A stretch of DNA of 64,000 bases, from positions 62,001 through 126,000 of the forward strand of contig JAFEMH010002589.1 of the NCBI GenBank assembly GCA_022495995.1, written 5' to 3'. The position numbers were made by a program, and so were the translations under genes. The notes under the pieces are model-generated. The model made no database searches. It saw nothing but the letters and a program-made list of their open reading frames with translations, and was not told where the DNA came from. Source of the DNA: Adenophora triphylla var. japonica (Eukaryota; Streptophyta; Magnoliopsida; Asterales; Campanulaceae). Shown here in pieces: positions 1 to 10,562 of the stretch (within the stretch, counting starts at the first letter, position 1; each line of letters opens with the position of its first letter).

Positions 1-1930
1 AGTCGCCACGCCATTTTAATTTTGAGGGCCAAAACTTTGAAAAAAGCCCGAGATCAGAGATTTAGGTTCGGAGGTCATGTTACACGCCGGGAAGGACGTT
101 AGTGTGCACCAGAATGCCTCGTAAAGCGAGTCTTCCAAGCTGAAAATCATTTGTGTGTGTGTGTGTGTGTGTGTTTTGGCCAAAATACTTTGAAACTCAG
201 AAAAGTAAAAATAGGGATATCTTTTCAAGACTTTAAACTGATCCCATGATTTTTTGGGGGATTTTTGGATTGAGATTTGGTACTCAAAAGACCTTTTGAA
301 GTTGAGAGCCATTTCTGCCAGAATGAAAAAGGCAGTGGACCTTTGATTTTGAAAGGGATTCAAGGGTCTTAAAACTTCATAATCTGGATAAACTCAGAGA
401 ATGAAAGTTGTTCTAGACACCTTAAATAAGATTTGTGCGAAGGAATTTTCCATTTTGGAGAAGATTTGAGGGGTAAAAACCTTCTGGAAACCTCAGATAT
501 GTGATCTGGATTCCCAGAAGCTGATGAACTAGCCTCTGAAAGAAAATTTGAAAAGAGGAGTTTTACTCACCCAAAAAATAAAGTAAAAATATGTCTGGAA
601 AGCTCTGGATGTTGGCTACAAAAAGTGTTTTTTAGTCAACACCAAATTCCAAGTTCATCTGTGTCCAAAAATTAAGACAATGGACTGAGGTCTGGGAAAA
701 TTGCTACTGGACAGCACTTTCCCAAGAAGGAGAATATGATTTTAAAGGGGGTTTTGCATCCATGCTTGTCCCCATTTCCCTAGGTTTTGGTTAGTGATCA
801 CTAGACATTTTAGTGGTGAATCAACTATACCAAACCATCCTTGGGGTACATTAGGACTAAGCATTTCATTTGCTTGGGAAGGGGATTTTTATCCTTTGAA
901 AATGAGATTTTTTGCTTGAAAATGGTTTTTAGGGTTTTGAAAATGAGTTTTCTTTGCAAGAAAGTAAGAGAACTTGAAAATAATGTTGATCTTTGTAGAA
1001 GATCATCCATGGAGATGGTCTTCCATGGTGATCTTCTTAGATCTAAAGCAAAAAGATGAAGGAACTACATTTTGTAGTTTGAAGATGCATGCATGGATGA
1101 GATTTAGGGTTAGGAGAAGGAGGGTTTACCAATCTTCCTTGTGTTCTTGAGTGTTTGGCTTGAGTGTATGAGTGTTTAGGGCTTTAATATGAGAGTGAGT
1201 GGATGAGTATGAATTGGGAAAGATTGGAGAGAAAATGGTGACAATTCAAGTGAATTCTCACTGTTTTCTCTCTATATTTCGCCAGAGGTTCGGTGCAAAA
1301 TGTGTTGTGGCTCCTTATTTTTGTGACTGGAGGGCTCAATTTATAGCCCTCTGAAATGTGCAAAGATGTCCGCGCGGATGGGATCCTCAGCGTGCACTGT
1401 TCATTAAATGCAGCTTCAGGCTTTGGACACAAGAAATATTTCTTTTGAAATTTGAATTATACAGCCAGTTTCTGTTCCAGGAAATTCTATTTTTGGTTTT
1501 ATTCCTTTTGTTTTACTTTTTGAGATTCTTTTTGAGGTTTAACCTTAAATAACAATGCCCATTTTACCCTCACTTTGTTAGAAATGTTAGGATTGTTAGG
1601 AATTGTTAGAAATGTTATAACTTTCGTTAATTTTCTAACGAAAATTCTAACAAGCTCAAATTGGAGCACTTACAATCGAGCAAAAAATTCCTGGAGAAGG
1701 AGCTATGATTTTCGCAATCAGACAGACGAAAAATCTCTAGGGTTTTCTTCTCTGAATTAAGGGTGTAATTTAAAGTTTAGTCATTCAAGAATATCCACAA
1801 CACCCTCCGGCAATACTCGAAAACACGAAATAGAAAGAAACAACATAATCAATTTTTGTTCAGCCAAATTAAATCATAAACAACATAATCAATTCGATCC
1901 AAATAATCCCAACAACAAAGCAAGATTACG
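1..1930. other. unassigned repeat-like DNA, no gene
   Basis: No reading frame here resembles a known protein. The segment lies internal to a minus-strand copia primer-binding site at 1931-1942, so at least the part next to it (about 1800-1930) is probably the untranslated leader of that element. A TATA-like string on the minus strand near 1330-1345 suggests more LTR-derived DNA. Around 1580-1655 there is a cluster of GTTAGAAA/TTCTAAC motifs in both orientations. The origin of the rest is not recognised. Confidence 0.4.
152..175. repeat. (TG)n microsatellite
   Basis: About eleven uninterrupted TG dinucleotides. It is a simple repeat with no associated gene. Confidence 0.9.
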
Positions 1931-1942
1931 GCTCTGATACCA
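1931..1942 (-). other. copia primer-binding site (initiator Met tRNA type)
   Basis: On the minus strand the bases read TGGTATCAGAGC, the standard primer-binding site of plant Ty1/copia elements, complementary to the 3' end of initiator methionine tRNA. It lies two bases inside the LTR at 1945-2367, so that LTR is a 5' LTR of a minus-strand element. Confidence 0.85.
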
Positions 1943-1944
1943 CT

Positions 1945-2367
1945 TGATGGAACTAACTATACATAAACCCTAGAATGATGCAGAATATTTATTCTAGGAC
2001 AATCATGCTTTAAGTTATCAAAGATTATGGAACGATAGACAAACCTGAATCCATAGCAATATTTGGAGAATATTTGATGAAGACTTGATGAACGATTATT
2101 GCCTTCCAATTGATCCTTAGGGTTCTTAGAATTCAGATGACAATGGGAATTAAGAGAATAAAACCTAGGTAGGTCAATTGGGGACCATAACCCTATATTT
2201 ATAATGACCTAGTATGTTAGTCAGCCCATCATAGATTAACAACTAGGCCCCTTAGGTATCTACACATATTAACTGTAGATCCCATACTTATAAAAGATGA
2301 CTTGGGCCCCCTTTAACTTTAGTAGATCACTTTATTAGGCCCAAATACTTTAATATTTAATGTGACA
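1945..2367 (-). repeat. copia-type LTR (minus strand)
   Basis: The segment starts TGATGGAAC and ends TGTGACA, so it has TG...CA ends. It sits beside the minus-strand primer-binding site. On the minus strand a TATAAATA box occurs about two-fifths of the way in, as expected of an LTR promoter. The right boundary is inferred from the CA end only, because no partner LTR or target duplication is visible. No gag-pol follows on the minus strand, so the element is truncated. Confidence 0.6.
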
Positions 2368-2439
2368 TATATAATTACTTATAGTGCACATACGTCTATG
2401 TGTCCAAAGACTTTATTTATTATACTAGTATATGTAAAG

Positions 2440-2954
2440 TCCATAAAATATTCCAACATGATCACCTTGAGATCGTTGGTTATTCCGATTTCGACTTTGC
2501 TGGATGCCAAGATAGTCGAAAATCGACATCGGGTTATGTCTTCACTTTGGCCGGTGGAGCAATTTCTTGGAGAAGTGCCAGGCAAATATTAGTAACTACT
2601 TCCACCATGGAAGCCGAATTTGTTGCTTGCTACGAGGCATCCAATCAAGCTATATGGCTGAGTAAATTCATTGAAGGACTGCGAATTGTCAAAGGTGTTG
2701 AAAGACCGCTTAAGTTATATTGTGGCAATCGGGTTGCGGTATTGTACTCCAATAACAACAAGAGTTCATCTAAATCTAAGCATATAGATATTAAGTTTCT
2801 TGTTGTAAGAGAGAGAGTACAAAATGAACAAATAGAAATAGAACTTATTGGTACAAACTCTATGCTTGCGGATCCATTTACTAAGGCGTTATCTCCTTTA
2901 GTATTTCACGAGCATGTTACTCATATGGGTGTAATGACTTTTGATAATGCTTAA
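2440..2954 (+). pseudogene. Ty1/copia RNase H domain, 3' end of pol (truncated)
   Basis: The frame encodes the C-terminal RNase H of a copia polyprotein: GYSDFDFAGC, then STSGYVFTLAGGAISW, TSTMEAEFVACYEA, SKHIDIKFLVVRERVQ and ADPFTK, ending at a natural stop at 2954. Integrase and reverse transcriptase are absent; the copia homology starts abruptly near 2440. The usual YCDN motif reads YCGN, so a catalytic aspartate is replaced by glycine and the enzyme should be inactive. The 3' untranslated region leads to a polypurine tract and the LTR at 3322-3779, so this is the 3' third of one plus-strand element. Confidence 0.9.
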
Positions 2955-3321
2955 ATCAGTGGGAGTTTGTGTTGTTTTCTATTTTCTTTTGTTGGTTTTT
3001 TATATTGATCTCATTTAAGTTAAGTAGGACTAGTTGGAGAATATATATATGCGTTCATAATATATATTCATTAATATTTCATGCTACATATCTATACTTA
3101 ATCTATGTCATTTAGTTGGATATGCATATGTGATTAATGTGGGTTTAGTTGCGAATCAATTACAACGACTGCCCCTTTAGTCCCTATACTTATAAGACTA
3201 ATGGACGAGATTGTATTGGATGGCAATAAAAGTGCACATAACGGTTGTCATTCATATTATAAATGATTTAAGGAATTTATTTAGTAAAAGATACATATTA
3301 ATATTAATTCAAGTGGGAGAT

Positions 3322-3779
3322 TGTTAGAACATGGATTAAATAAATATGTGTTATTGAATTTCATATATTATAATCATTTAATAATGTTTAAGTATAGACA
3401 AAATATGTAGAATACCATTAGGTGAAAGTACCATTAAATGATGGGCATAATGGTAACTTGTCACCGCCAACTTTACGAAAGGGTGTAGTCCCTAAATGAA
3501 GTGTCCCTTCTCAATCTATATATAGGCTATCCATCAACCCATTTGAGATACTTAGATTTCATTACAATTCAGTCAAAAATCACTCTTCATTTGTCAAAGA
3601 AGAACTAGTGTGGGCACAATCATTTAGAAATACTATCTCCATACTTTCTCATTTATTCAAGAACAAGATCAAGAACACAATCATGGATTCTTCAGGTACA
3701 CGCTTTCGTCTTCATCTTCTTCCCTTCTTAATCTAGTTATGAGATGGTTCATGGTTTGATGGATCATTTTGTTCCAACA
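3322..3779 (+). repeat. copia 3' LTR with polypurine tract
   Basis: The LTR begins TGTTAGAAC and ends GTTCCAACA, so its ends form the inverted repeat TGTT/AACA. It is directly preceded by the polypurine tract AAGTGGGAGA at 3311-3320. A TATATATAGG box near 3518 is a plausible LTR promoter. It belongs with the RNase H fragment at 2440-2954; the 5' LTR is not in the window. Confidence 0.85.
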
Positions 3780-3787
3780 TTTTTTAC

Positions 3788-4546
3788 TAGGGGTATAAGT
3801 TGTTCGGTTAAAATCGCGGTTTGATATCGAACCGAATCAAATCAAAACATTCGATTTGGTTTGATTTTAAAGTATGAATGATTCGGTTCGATCTCGTCCC
3901 AAATTTTGAAAAATCACATGGTTCGATTTAGTTTGTATTCTGATCCTCTCGAACCAAACCAAATCAAACTGAACCAAATCAAATCGCGGTTTGAGACCAA
4001 ACTACCAAATCAAACCGCATTACATAAACTAATTTTAACTCCCATTTTGTATCTTACTTAATATTTTTGTATATTCATTAAAATTTGATGTTAGATCAAT
4101 ACAAAAAATCTTACATTACATAGACTAATCATAACTCATTGTTTATCTTATTTAATATTAATTTCATAATTTGTTATCGTAATTGCGACACATAAATAAC
4201 TACTATGTTTTATTCACGATCGAAGATTGTAAAGTGTTTTTCTTCCTTCTGCCTCTTTCTTTCTCTAGTCTATCTCTTCTTTCGACTTTCTTATTAACAC
4301 TCGCATCTTTCGTTTTTCTTTCGAGATCACGAAAAATTTAAACAAATATGAAAATGAGTTGTAGTCTGAATTGTGGTTTAAACCGTAGTATAAACCATGA
4401 TATGAATCACAATTTGAACCACATAATTGAATTGCGATTAGATCCAAACCAAACCATAGCAATTTGATTCTATTTGAAATTTTTTCAAATCGATTACTAA
4501 TGATTCAATACGTAAATTTTCTCGAACCGAACCATTTACTCCCCTA
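3788..4546. mobile_element. hAT-like non-autonomous element
   Basis: The ends are inverted repeats: TAGGGGTATAAGTTGTTCGG at the left and, reverse-complemented, TAGGGGAGTAAATGGTTCGG at the right. The subterminal regions are packed with CGGTTTG/GAACCGAA/AACCAAATC motifs in both orientations, typical of hAT subterminal transposase-binding sites. There is no coding capacity. The flanking 8-mers do not match cleanly, so the target-site duplication is unproven. The left end almost abuts the copia LTR. Confidence 0.6.
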
Positions 4547-4960
4547 TATTTTATTTACACAAAGCCACTTATAGGCGGTGTCGGGTCCCGCGGGAGCGAT
4601 TCCTAAACCACATATAAGAGGAGTTGATTCTACAAAATTCCAATATAAGAGTAGGTCCCCCTAAGAATCATAAAAGGGTATAAGTCATGACATATGCATG
4701 GGGTGATTTTCATGGAAAGCCACTAAAGAACAGAGAGAAAGAGATAGTAACTACAACGCATTATATAGCAGTTTCTGATTTGTATTTTCTTGCCTACAGT
4801 TACACACACTACATGTGAAATTGTATACCCTTGTGAACTTTTGCCAAGTTCAAATTTTGTTATTTGCCCATAATCTAGCCTGAATTTTGGGTTATTTCTC
4901 TCGTTTCTTGGTGGGTTTTCATCAATTTCGCGTTTCCGAATTCCCAAATCAGAGCCAAAG
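4547..4960 (+). promoter_or_regulatory. promoter region and non-coding first exon of the threonine aldolase gene
   Basis: This is the only sequence between the hAT-like element and the 5'UTR intron. A strong donor, AAAG|GTAAGACC, at 4960/4961 pairs with the TTTCAG acceptor at 6546, five bases before the aldolase start codon, so at least the last part is a non-coding exon. A CATATAAG string near 4612 could be a TATA element, but the transcription start cannot be fixed. The native promoter is at most about 250 bp before transposon DNA begins. Confidence 0.5.
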
Positions 4961-6546
4961 GTAAGACCTTGTCTATCATATCTAGTTTCTTTGGGAATTC
5001 TTGAATTATGCTTTGGCTGTGAGGTTGAAGATCAAGAAATTGAGTTTGTTTTTAGGATGTGCTTTGAATTTGATTGCAAGACAGAAAGGGTAAGCTGTAG
5101 AAACATGGGTATGTTTTGATTTTGTGATTTTGTGTGTGAAGATTGAGGATTATGCTTTCATTGTTAGGTTGAATTGGTGAGAGAATGAGTGTTTGTTTGT
5201 TTGTTCAATTGGGAACTGAGCACTGTGCTTTAATTGTGAGGTTGAAGGGCTTGGAAATAATTCAATAAGAACAAAAATAATAGAGTTGGAGTCACCCAGA
5301 ATCTTAAAGTAATGGCTTATACATGTATTTGATGATTTATACAGTACAATGAAACTAGAGAGATCAGCTTCTTGTTTGTAATTTCTTGTTTGAGGGCATT
5401 TTAAAACTTTTTGCTTACTGAATTTGTGTCGTTACCCTTGTGGTGTGTGTCATCAATCTCGTGTTTCCTATTGCCAAATCCGAGTCAAAGTTTGCTTATA
5501 ACAGTGTGTAACCTCTGTACTTTCTTTGGGAATTCTGAATTATGCTTTAGTTGTGAGGTTGAAGTTCAAGAGATTAAGCGTGTTTTGCTTGTGATTTCAT
5601 TGTAAGATTGAAAGGGTAAGCCAAAGGGTAAGCCGTAAAAATATCAGTATGTTTTGTTTTTGTGTGTGTAAGGTCCAGGATTGAGAATTATCTTTGATAT
5701 TAAGGTTGAAAAGGTGGAAGAATGGGATTGTAATTATTTATTTTATATTTATTTTATTTTTATTTTCTTTTACGCTTGTGTTTTTTTGTGATTGGGAATT
5801 GAGAAGTATGCTTTGATTTTGGGGAGAATGAGTATTTGAATATCTGTTTTTCTCTTGCGCTTGTATGTGTTTTTGTGATTGGAAATTGAGAACTGTGCTT
5901 TGAGTATGGGGCTGAGGGCTGAGGAAAAAATGAAATGAAAGTAATAAAAGATGGACGGAGGCTAGTTGTGTGTGTTTGTTCTGCATGTATGACCTTAAAG
6001 GTAAAAAAACAACTGATTTTTTTTTGGAAAAGATCTAAACAACTAAACTTCTAATAATCCCGTTATAACTTATGTGCATCTTTGACTAGAACAACTGCTT
6101 ATAACTGGTTTATAGAATAATCTTAGCTTAATTTCAGGGAAGCATATCAGAATTTTCTTTTTCTTTTTAAAAATAGGATCTGGAAATTAGACTCCTAACT
6201 AGAAAATATCATTTTCTCTCATTTTATTTTTAGATTGTTTTAGTCACCAGCGTAAACTGTTTCTGTTTGATCTATTATTTGTAATTCGTGTGTTAAAAGC
6301 ATATGTATCCCTAATTCCCTACACTACATATAATTTATCTTTATATCTTGTAATGTACCAGTGGCTCTTTTCATTTGAGAAATGCCAAAAATGGATTCAG
6401 CAATTTGTGTTATCGTAAGCCTTGGCGGATCCTGAATTTCATAATTATTAATTGGGAAATCCAAGCCCCACGTACTTCTCAATTATTGGTGTCATGTTAA
6501 AAACCTTTATATCCGTTGATTTGTGGGTTTTTGTTTTTAATTTCAG
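4961..6546 (+). other. 5'UTR intron of the threonine aldolase gene
   Basis: GTAAGACC donor at 4961 and TTTCAG acceptor ending at 6546. The sequence is T-rich on the + strand with no reading frame of interest. It contains three or four diverged tandem copies of a segment including GGTTGAA...GGGAATT near 4980-5900, suggesting internal duplication. Leader introns of this size in plants often support expression; that role is inferred. Confidence 0.65.
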
Positions 6547-6551
6547 CAAAA

Positions 6552-9382
6552 ATGGTGACAAAGATAGTGGACTTGCGATCAGATACAGTCACCAAACCAA
6601 CTGAATCAATGCGAGCAGCAATGGCAAATGCAGAGGTCGATGATGATGTATTGATTTATGACCCCACAGCCCGACGGCTTGAAGCAGAAGTGGCTAGAAT
6701 AACGGGAAAGGAAGCAGGGCTATTTGTTCCTTCAGGCACAATGGGTAACCTCATAAGTGTGCTTGTTCATTGCGAAATTAGGGGTAGTGAAGTAATTCTT
6801 GGTCACATGTCTCATATCCATATATACGAAAATGGAGGCATTTCGACTATTGGTGGGGTCCATCCTAGAACTGTCAAGAATAATGAAGATGGAACCATGG
6901 ATATTGATCAGATTGAAGCTGCCATTAGGAATCCTAACTTTGAGATTTGTTATCCAAGAACTAGGCTAATTTGCCTAGAAAATTCACATGCAAAGTAAGA
7001 AGTTTATCTGCGAATTTCTATTTAATTTGGTTGTGAATTGATATACTCCCTCCGTCTCATACTATTGTTTACTTATTTCTCTTTTAAGCGTCCCATACTA
7101 TTGGTTACTATCCCAAAATGTCAATGGGACCCACTTGCCACACTCACAACAAAAATCTTCCTGCCCCACTTTCTCTCTCCTGCCAAAATTGACTCTATAT
7201 GTTTTCTACGACAACAACACTTACTTTTTCTTTAATTCCCGCGCATTCAATTTTAGTAACTAAATCATACTTATTTCTCTTTTGGGCGTCCCATACCTTG
7301 TTATTTGAAATATTGTTTATCGGATTCTGCTTTAATCCGTATCATGGAGTTTTGAATATGTCCTTAATCATACTTGTGATGTAGCACTGGTGGTAAATGC
7401 ATTTCTGCGGAGTACACTGACAAGGTTGGAGAACTAGCGAGAAAGCATGGGCTGAAGCTTCACATTGATGGGGCCCGTATTTTTAATGCATCTGTTGTGA
7501 GTGAATAAAAAAAATGTGTTCTTTGAGAATGCAGCCTTCTGAAGTTGGTTTTCACAACTGTATATAGTCATTAACTTCATGAATTTTTTGTTACAGGCAC
7601 TTGGTGTTCCAGTTCATAGGCTTGTCCAGGCTGCTGATTCAGTTTCAGTATGAGTGTTTCTTTGTATTGAATTATTACCTCCGTCCCAAAATGAATGTCC
7701 ATTTTTGTTCTTGATAAAGAATAAAAATGGACAGTTTGGGACGGATGGAGTACTACGAATAAGGGTTTAGTTCTTTGATGCAAATTTACCTTTTTTTTAT
7801 TAACATCTTACCATGGCAAAGAGCATTTTATAAATCGATTTCATTATATAATTGTCTATCTTTATTCTTGTCAGGTATGCCTATCTAAAGGTCTTGGCGC
7901 TCCAGTCGGAACTGTTATTACTGGTTCGGAAACCTTTATTAAAAAGGTATTGATTGTATTTTCACAAAGCTCAATGGAGTTCATTTTCTCCTTTCCTTTG
8001 GAATCTTGGTAATAGATCAATTTTGTGATTGGTTTTTGTAGGCGAGGATTCTGAGGAAAACATTAGGTGGTGGAATGAGACAGGTTGGTGTCCTGTGTGC
8101 TGCTGCTCTCGTTGCTTTAAAAGAAAATGTTGAAAAGCTTGAAGATGATCACAAGAAAACCAAGATTTTAGCAGGTAATATTTGGATTCTCCACGGATTT
8201 TCGTAATTATGATTTTCATTTGCTTAGATGTTTTTCTGCGGTAAGTGCTTTCTTTCGCTTGTCATGATATTCATATAAAAGTGATACTGGTCCTCTTTGC
8301 TTCTCTCAATTGCATACTTTTGTATTTCTTCAGAGGGGCTGAATGATATAAAAGGGCTTAAAGTCGACATTGCTTCTGTGGAGACCAATATCGTAAGTAG
8401 TTTACATGCTTCCATTTGAAGTATCAAATAAAAATCTGCCATGTTTTTAGTATTCTTGGATCTCTAGGCCTGCAAACAAACACACACACACTACACAAAA
8501 TATTGGTATGAGTGGATTACGGAGATGTTCAAGATTCATCTAGTATAAGTTCTCAACAACTTAAACATCTTACTCCCTCCGTCCCAAAATGATTGACCAT
8601 TTTGAATTTAAGGTTCATTTTGAAAAGGTTGATTTTTAGTAGAAAAAAACCATAAATATTCTTGCTATTCACTTTCAAACTTTTAGTTTTGCCAAAATAT
8701 AATGAACTGGGTAAAAAAAATAAAAAAAAGTTGAAAAAAAATCATTTAGGAACAAAGTTTTTTGAAGAAAAAAGCTCAAAAAGGACATTCATTTTGGGAT
8801 TAAAATGGTCATTCAATTTGGGACGGAGGGAGTACCTTTCATTCCATTTTCTTGAATTGAAAATTTTCCGAATATCCACTAGTATATCTAACTTTCATTG
8901 TCTGCGAGCAGGTTTATTTTGATATCCTAGAGGGTTCAAATATCACAGCACAAAAGCTAAGCAAAATCTTGGAAGAACATGGTATACTTTTGATGTGTGA
9001 TAGCTTGACCAGGTTTGTACCCTTCTTTCTCATCAAAAGAACCTTGACCTGTAACGTAATTATATGTTGACAAACTTTGTCGAGAATTTTGCATACTCGT
9101 GCAAGGTCAAAGTAGTAAGCGTAGAATGGGTTCTCTCATTTTTATGTCATGGTTGCAGGATTCGAATTGTCCTTCACCACCAAGTTTCTGCAAGTGATGT
9201 GCAGTATACTCTATCATGCATTAAGGTGCGTATATATACACAAATCATAATTAACGGTGCATTTTAATTAATTTCGTCGCTCATGAGATAGAATTGCTTA
9301 TTGTGGCTTGTTGTTGTTGTTTATGGTGATTATATTGCAGCAAGCTGTGACAGGAGTGGCAGATGTAAATGGTGGCAACTAA
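6552..9382 (+). CDS. THA1: low-specificity L-threonine aldolase, nine coding exons
   Basis: A PLP-dependent aldolase that splits L-threonine or L-allo-threonine to glycine and acetaldehyde; cytosolic, since no targeting peptide precedes the family start MVTKIVDLRSDTVTKPT. Exons: 6552-6994, 7385-7496, 7597-7647, 7875-7946, 8042-8174, 8334-8392, 8912-9012, 9159-9225, 9341-9382. All junctions are GT/AG and in phase, totalling 1080 bases, 359 residues, about the length of the Arabidopsis enzyme. Motifs: DDDVLIYDPTARRLE (about 32-46), VPSGTMGNL (about 57-65), ENGGISTIGGVHP (about 95-107), HIDGAR (174-179) and LSKGLGAPVG with the PLP lysine at 207. Near residues 318-323 it reads MCDSLT before the RIRIVLHH block, where I recall a proline/glycine-containing segment; this may alter the active-site loop or be lineage variation. 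The introns carry MITEs but no exon is broken. It is convergent with the RBM42-like gene. Confidence 0.95.
7046..7300 (+). mobile_element. Stowaway-type MITE, right end lost (aldolase intron)
   Basis: Starts TA|CTCCCTCCGTCTC and has the long-MITE backbone: a module ATACTATTG(T/G)TTAC twice, separated by TTATTTCTCTTTTAAGCGTCCC-like sequence, then a TTCTCTCTCCT-containing centre. The expected closing terminus GGGACGGAGGGAG is missing. A third module-like stretch near 7260-7297 is in direct rather than inverted order, so the right side has been rearranged. The right boundary is approximate. Confidence 0.7.
7678..7750. mobile_element. short Stowaway-type MITE (73 bp)
   Basis: Flanked by TA on both sides. 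The left terminus CCTCCGTCCCAAAATGAATG and right terminus ...TTTGGGACGGATGGAG form a hairpin over nearly the full length. It lies in the aldolase intron between exons 3 and 4. Confidence 0.85.
8573..8832. mobile_element. Stowaway-type MITE (260 bp)
   Basis: TA target duplication, left end CTCCCTCCGTCCCAAAATGA, right end TTTGGGACGGAGGGAG. It has the same size and general form as the MITE at 11500-11759. It lies in the aldolase intron before exon 7. Confidence 0.9.
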
Positions 9383-9475
9383 GGGATAGTTATGTATCAA
9401 AAACAAAATTCCATTTTATAAAAATGTTTGGACTTGTCTCTGAACAGAACTATAAGAACTTGGTGTTTCCCCAGT

Positions 9476-9481
9476 AATAAA
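9476..9481 (+). terminator. polyadenylation signal AATAAA of the aldolase gene
   Basis: Canonical AATAAA about 94 bases after the stop codon, followed by a GATTT repeat (TTTGATTTGATTTGATTTGA). This is a plausible plant 3'-end signal. Confidence 0.55.
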
Positions 9482-9530
9482 TTTGATTTGATTTGATTTG
9501 ATTTCTCAATTTACAAATGCTTGCTATTTA

Positions 9531-9692
9531 CTCACTCCACCCAAAATGACCTCCATACTTTTTTTTTGTTATTACTTTGAATGAACTTTGATCAATAATT
9601 TTAGGTTAAAATTGATTATCATAATGAAAATCTAAACCTTATTATTGATTTACTGTGATAATTTTTAGATTATCATTCCGGGACGGAGGGAG
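9531..9692. mobile_element. Stowaway-type MITE downstream of the aldolase gene
   Basis: TA-flanked; the left end CTCACTCCACCCAAAATGAC is diverged and the right end CCGGGACGGAGGGAG is well kept. The central sequence folds back on itself (AATTTTAGGTTAAAATT region). Confidence 0.75.
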
Positions 9693-9764
9693 TATCGTTC
9701 ACAAGGTGGCCAACTAAAAGCCACCTTAAGTGGAACCTCTCCATTTCACTTTAACTCAAGCCCC

Positions 9765-9890
9765 TCAACCCCCCCCCCTGCCACACGCACACACACGCGC
9801 ACACCATCCCACTCTTGCACGCACACAGACACGTGCACACCATCCCACTCTTGCATGCACACACACGCGCGCGCACACACACCACCCCAC
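9765..9890. repeat. CA-rich low-complexity tract
   Basis: Interspersed CACACACG and CATCCCACTCTTGCA units, the latter repeated twice. Overlapping frames on both strands come only from this composition. Confidence 0.85.
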
Positions 9891-9892
9891 TC

Positions 9893-10562
9893 ACATCCCA
9901 CACGAATGTATTTGGTCAGCATTATCAAATATGTCTACCAAAGCGACTGGGTTGTCTGCCCTTTTCAAGGATGGAAAATTATCTTCCGTAAAGAACGTGA
10001 AAATTATCTCTTATTAAAACAAAGTGAAAATAAACATTCAGCGTGCACATCGAGCTTGAAAAGGAGTATTAGGTAAGGGAATTTGACCCGGAAATTTCTT
10101 TTGGAACAAATCACTTCCTCTCAAGTTCCTCGTTAAATCGAAATGACCTGAAAGTTCTTATGCAGTAATACATAATACTGCATGCAATATTATTATAATA
10201 CTGCATCTATAATACAACATGGTGAGGAAACTTCTAGGACATTATGATACTTTTTTAGAACTTCTCAGTCACTCTCCCATTAGGTAAAGTGCTCCCAGGT
10301 TCCAACACGTACTCCGTATATGAGGATATATGAGTCAGTTTAACACAGGAACAAAAAGTGTCTTAGGCACATAGTTTGAAATCTGACCAAAATAGAATAC
10401 CAAGTAACCAAATTTCAATCATTTTTTCCATTTAATTTTAGGTCTAACTGACTAAATAAACACCAGTAAATCCTGAAAAAGAACATACAACAGAGAACAA
10501 GACCACCAAATATCTGCTTCCAGTCTCTAGAGTGATCCTGTCCTCAAAATGTCTCCAGCTTT
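9893..10562. other. intergenic sequence between the convergent genes
   Basis: Holds the 3' untranslated region of the RBM42-like gene and possibly part of the aldolase downstream region. Around 10160-10215 there is a short tract of repeated ATAATACTGCAT. No additional gene is visible. Confidence 0.5.

Noticed and set aside
1931..1942. Possible tRNA gene
   Set aside because: Only the 12-base primer-binding complement is present; no cloverleaf.
9730..10076. Overlapping frames rich in His, Thr, Ala and Pro
   Set aside because: Translation of the CA-rich tract; frames exist on both strands and follow the repeat.
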